The notes under the pieces were generated by a model. The model ran no database searches and was not told the DNA's origin. It worked only from the letters and a program-made list of their open reading frames with translations. From Nocardioides cavernae (lineage in GTDB: Bacteria > Actinomycetota > Actinomycetes > Propionibacteriales > Nocardioidaceae), in assembly GCF_013410035.1 (NCBI RefSeq), contig NZ_JACCBW010000003.1, forward strand, positions 1-64,000: a stretch of 64,000 bases of DNA, in the 5' to 3' direction. Each line of letters begins with the position of its first letter. The stretch's first letter is position 1. Positions 62,636-64,000 of this stretch are shown here, in pieces. Both the position numbers and the translations under genes were made by a program.

Positions 62636-63223
62636 GTGGGGGACTTCCTCGACCGCGCGGAGGCGGCCGTCGGCGACGACGGCCGCCTCCCGCTCGGTGC
62701 CATGCCGGACTGGGACGTGTTCCCCTTCGAGCGCGACGGGCTGCAGGCACGTCCGCTCACGGAGCTCGCCGACCCCGAGCCCGACCGACGCAAGGCACCC
62801 GCCGACTGCCGCACCTGCCAGGCCCTGGACACGGCGCCGCAGGTGCTGCACACCGGCGGCCGTCTCGCGGTCGTCCGACCGGGTGCGACGAGCCTGCCGT
62901 TCGTCGCCAACGTCGTCACCCGCGAGCACGTCCTGCTCGACGACCTCGACGACGCTGGCCACGTGGAGCTCGGGCGCCTGGTCGCGCGGACCTACGCCGC
63001 GGTGCAGGCCCTCGACGGTGTCGGCAACGTGCACATCACCAAGTGGGAGAACGGCGCCGGACACTTCTCCATGAACGTCATGGCGCGTCCGCGTGGCGTC
63101 CTCCAGCTCCGCGGGTCCAACCTCCCCGTCTGGGCCGACATGCTCCCGGACACCCCGCAGGACGAGCTCGACGCCCGCGCCGAGGCCGTACGCGCTGCCT
63201 TGGCCCGAGGACCGCGCCGGTAG
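62636..63223 (+). CDS. Hypothetical HIT-superfamily-like protein
   Basis: A 195-residue protein starting GDFLDRAEAAVGDDGRLPLG. CRTCQALDTAPQVLHTG, LPFVANVVTREHVLLDDLDD and GNVHITKWENGAGHFSMNVM, then ARP, follow. The order of a short Cys pair, a buried strand and a late HxxxxxxxxGHF segment recalls HIT/GalT-type nucleotide hydrolases, but the canonical HxHxH triad is not complete. Function therefore unassigned. GTG 62636 lies 3 bases after acnA, so it probably shares the acnA transcript. Confidence 0.6.
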   Translation: MGDFLDRAEAAVGDDGRLPLGAMPDWDVFPFERDGLQARPLTELADPEPDRRKAPADCRTCQALDTAPQVLHTGGRLAVVRPGATSLPFVANVVTREHVLLDDLDDAGHVELGRLVARTYAAVQALDGVGNVHITKWENGAGHFSMNVMARPRGVLQLRGSNLPVWADMLPDTPQDELDARAEAVRAALARGPRR

Positions 63224-63226
63224 CCT
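63221..63226 (+). promoter_or_regulatory. -10 element of a probable leaderless promoter (DUF3105 gene)
   Basis: TAGCCT, 6 bases, then GTG 63233. Its TAG is the stop codon of the upstream gene. Confidence 0.55.
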
Positions 63227-63232
63227 GACGCG

Positions 63233-63898
63233 GTGAGTGACGCCGACACCCCCGCGCCGGAGGTCGACCTCCACGAGGAGGGCCTCGCACCCGCTCCGGT
63301 CGTCGAGGAGGTCCGGCCCAGCCGGCTCCCGCTGGTGCTCGCCACCGTCTCCGCGCTCGTCGTCCTGGGCGCCGCCCTGGTCGCGCCCCTGGTCGACCGG
63401 GCCATCCGCGGCGAGGAGGAGGCGCAGCGCGCCCTCGACCTGACCCTGGTCGAGACGTGGGACATCACCGACCGCGCGCACACCATGGACGACGTGGACT
63501 ACCCGCAGGACCCGCCCGCCGGAGGCGCGCACGCGCCGGTCTGGCTCGCGTGTGGTGTCTACGACGAGCCGGTGCGCGAGGAGAACGCCGTCCACGACCT
63601 CGAGCACGGCACCATCTGGATCACCCACGACCCCGACCTCCCGGCGGCGGACCTCGAGACGCTGGCCGGGCAGCTCCCCGACAACGGGATCATGTCGCCG
63701 CGCGACGGACTGCCGTCGCCCGTCGTCGTCACGGTGTGGGGGGCGCAGCTGCGGCTCGACGGCGCCGACGACCGCCGGCTCGGCCTCTTCCTCGAGGAGT
63801 ACGGCGACGGCCACACCGCCCCCGAGTTCGGCGTCAGCTGCCGGGGAGGTACGCCCGACCCGCAGGGCGCGCTCCTGGGCGAGGGCGCGAACGCCTGA
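63233..63898 (+). CDS. DUF3105 family membrane-anchored protein
   Basis: A 221-residue protein with one N-terminal transmembrane helix (LPLVLATVSALVVLGAALVA, about 32-51) and an outside domain with the DUF3105 pattern VDYPQDPPAGGAHAPVWLAC, then GVYDEPVREENAVHDLEHGT and IWITHDP. Conserved His, Cys and Glu residues suggest metal binding. The family is often encoded beside DUF305 copper-related proteins; function unknown. GTG 63233. Confidence 0.88.
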   Translation: MSDADTPAPEVDLHEEGLAPAPVVEEVRPSRLPLVLATVSALVVLGAALVAPLVDRAIRGEEEAQRALDLTLVETWDITDRAHTMDDVDYPQDPPAGGAHAPVWLACGVYDEPVREENAVHDLEHGTIWITHDPDLPAADLETLAGQLPDNGIMSPRDGLPSPVVVTVWGAQLRLDGADDRRLGLFLEEYGDGHTAPEFGVSCRGGTPDPQGALLGEGANA

Positions 63899-63913
63899 GT
63901 CGACCGGGGTGGC

Positions 63914-63919
63914 TAGCGT
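63914..63919 (+). promoter_or_regulatory. -10 element of a probable leaderless promoter (last gene)
   Basis: TAGCGT, 6 bases, then ATG 63926. Confidence 0.5.
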
Positions 63920-63925
63920 GGACGC

Positions 63926-64000
63926 ATGATCGTCGCCTTCTCCCTCTCACCCACCTCCAGCGACCCCTCGGGTTCGGTGACCGAGGCGGTCGCCGCCGCG
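63926..64000 (+). CDS. Partial thiamine-binding (MTH1187/UPF0045) family protein
   Basis: Only the first 25 codons are in the window: MIVAFSLSPTSSDPSGSVTE, then AVAAA. The start MxVAFSxxP and the following (S/T)xxV-x-EAV pattern match the small MTH1187/YkoF thiamine-binding family. The rest lies beyond the window, so this call rests on a short match. Confidence 0.6.
   Translation, partial: MIVAFSLSPTSSDPSGSVTEAVAAA

Overview
The window is 64 kb of very GC-rich, gene-dense chromosome from an actinobacterium. Codon use is strongly third-position G/C, GTG starts are common, and many genes overlap by GTGA or ATGA. The gene content points to Propionibacteriales, most likely a Nocardioides-like member of Nocardioidaceae: SepH, DUF3093, DUF3159, DUF3710, DUF4193, DUF4235, DUF3105, DUF5998, DUF7455, an LprG/P55-type lipoprotein-exporter pair, a coproporphyrin ferrochelatase with a C-terminal cysteine cluster, and separate ParE and ParC genes. 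That assignment is inference from gene content; no rRNA, tRNA or CRISPR array was seen.

Layout. 0-5.6 kb: tail of an IS481-like transposase, an ABC exporter divergent from a MarR regulator, coaE, a GH3 lipoprotein and a SigB-like sigma factor. 5.7-12.3 kb: the 5-oxoprolinase genes pxpA and pxpBC, split by a 363 bp gap holding a strong hairpin and repeated CCACAGG motifs, then DNA polymerase IV, a DUF4192 protein and a GCS2-type ligase. 12.4-23.4 kb: universal stress protein, HhH-GPD protein, principal sigma factor RpoD, several secreted or lipid-anchored proteins (SGNH hydrolase, M28 peptidase, CapA-like), a TetR regulator and small membrane proteins. 23.7-35 kb: parE and parC face each other and enclose an ECF41 sigma-oxidoreductase locus, a beta-carbonic anhydrase, a WXG-like pair and the LprG/MFS operon. 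35-50 kb: a GNAT/acyl-CoA synthetase-like fusion, phosphodiesterase, thymidine kinase, sulfurtransferase, MOSC protein, SepH, TRIC channel, lactone oxidase, MFS transporter, ferrochelatase, IMPase, DUF4193 and an HTH regulator. 50-64 kb: dUTPase and a DUF3710/OB-fold/DUF3159 operon, two TrkA-type proteins divergent from a KimA-like potassium transporter plus an RNA methyltransferase, a membrane coiled-coil protein, a shortened P-loop kinase, aconitase, a possible HIT-like protein, DUF3105, and the start of a thiamine-binding-family protein.

Regulation readable from sequence. At least sixteen genes have a TAnnnT -10 element 6-8 bases before the start codon, the signature of leaderless transcription. 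Three divergent gene pairs share very short intergenic regions with two such elements (50.48, 46.15 and 54.17 kb), and in one the two -10s abut. Other sites are a SigR/SigH-type promoter before the SigB-like gene, a perfect 18 bp palindrome before aconitase, a palindrome at the MarR/ABC promoter, and a twin inverted promoter motif between the CapA-like gene and its divergent neighbour. Most of the window is ordinary core chromosome. The most unusual items are the pxpA-pxpB leader, the paired leaderless promoters, the recurring palindromes, the potassium-transport cluster and an internally deleted kinase.
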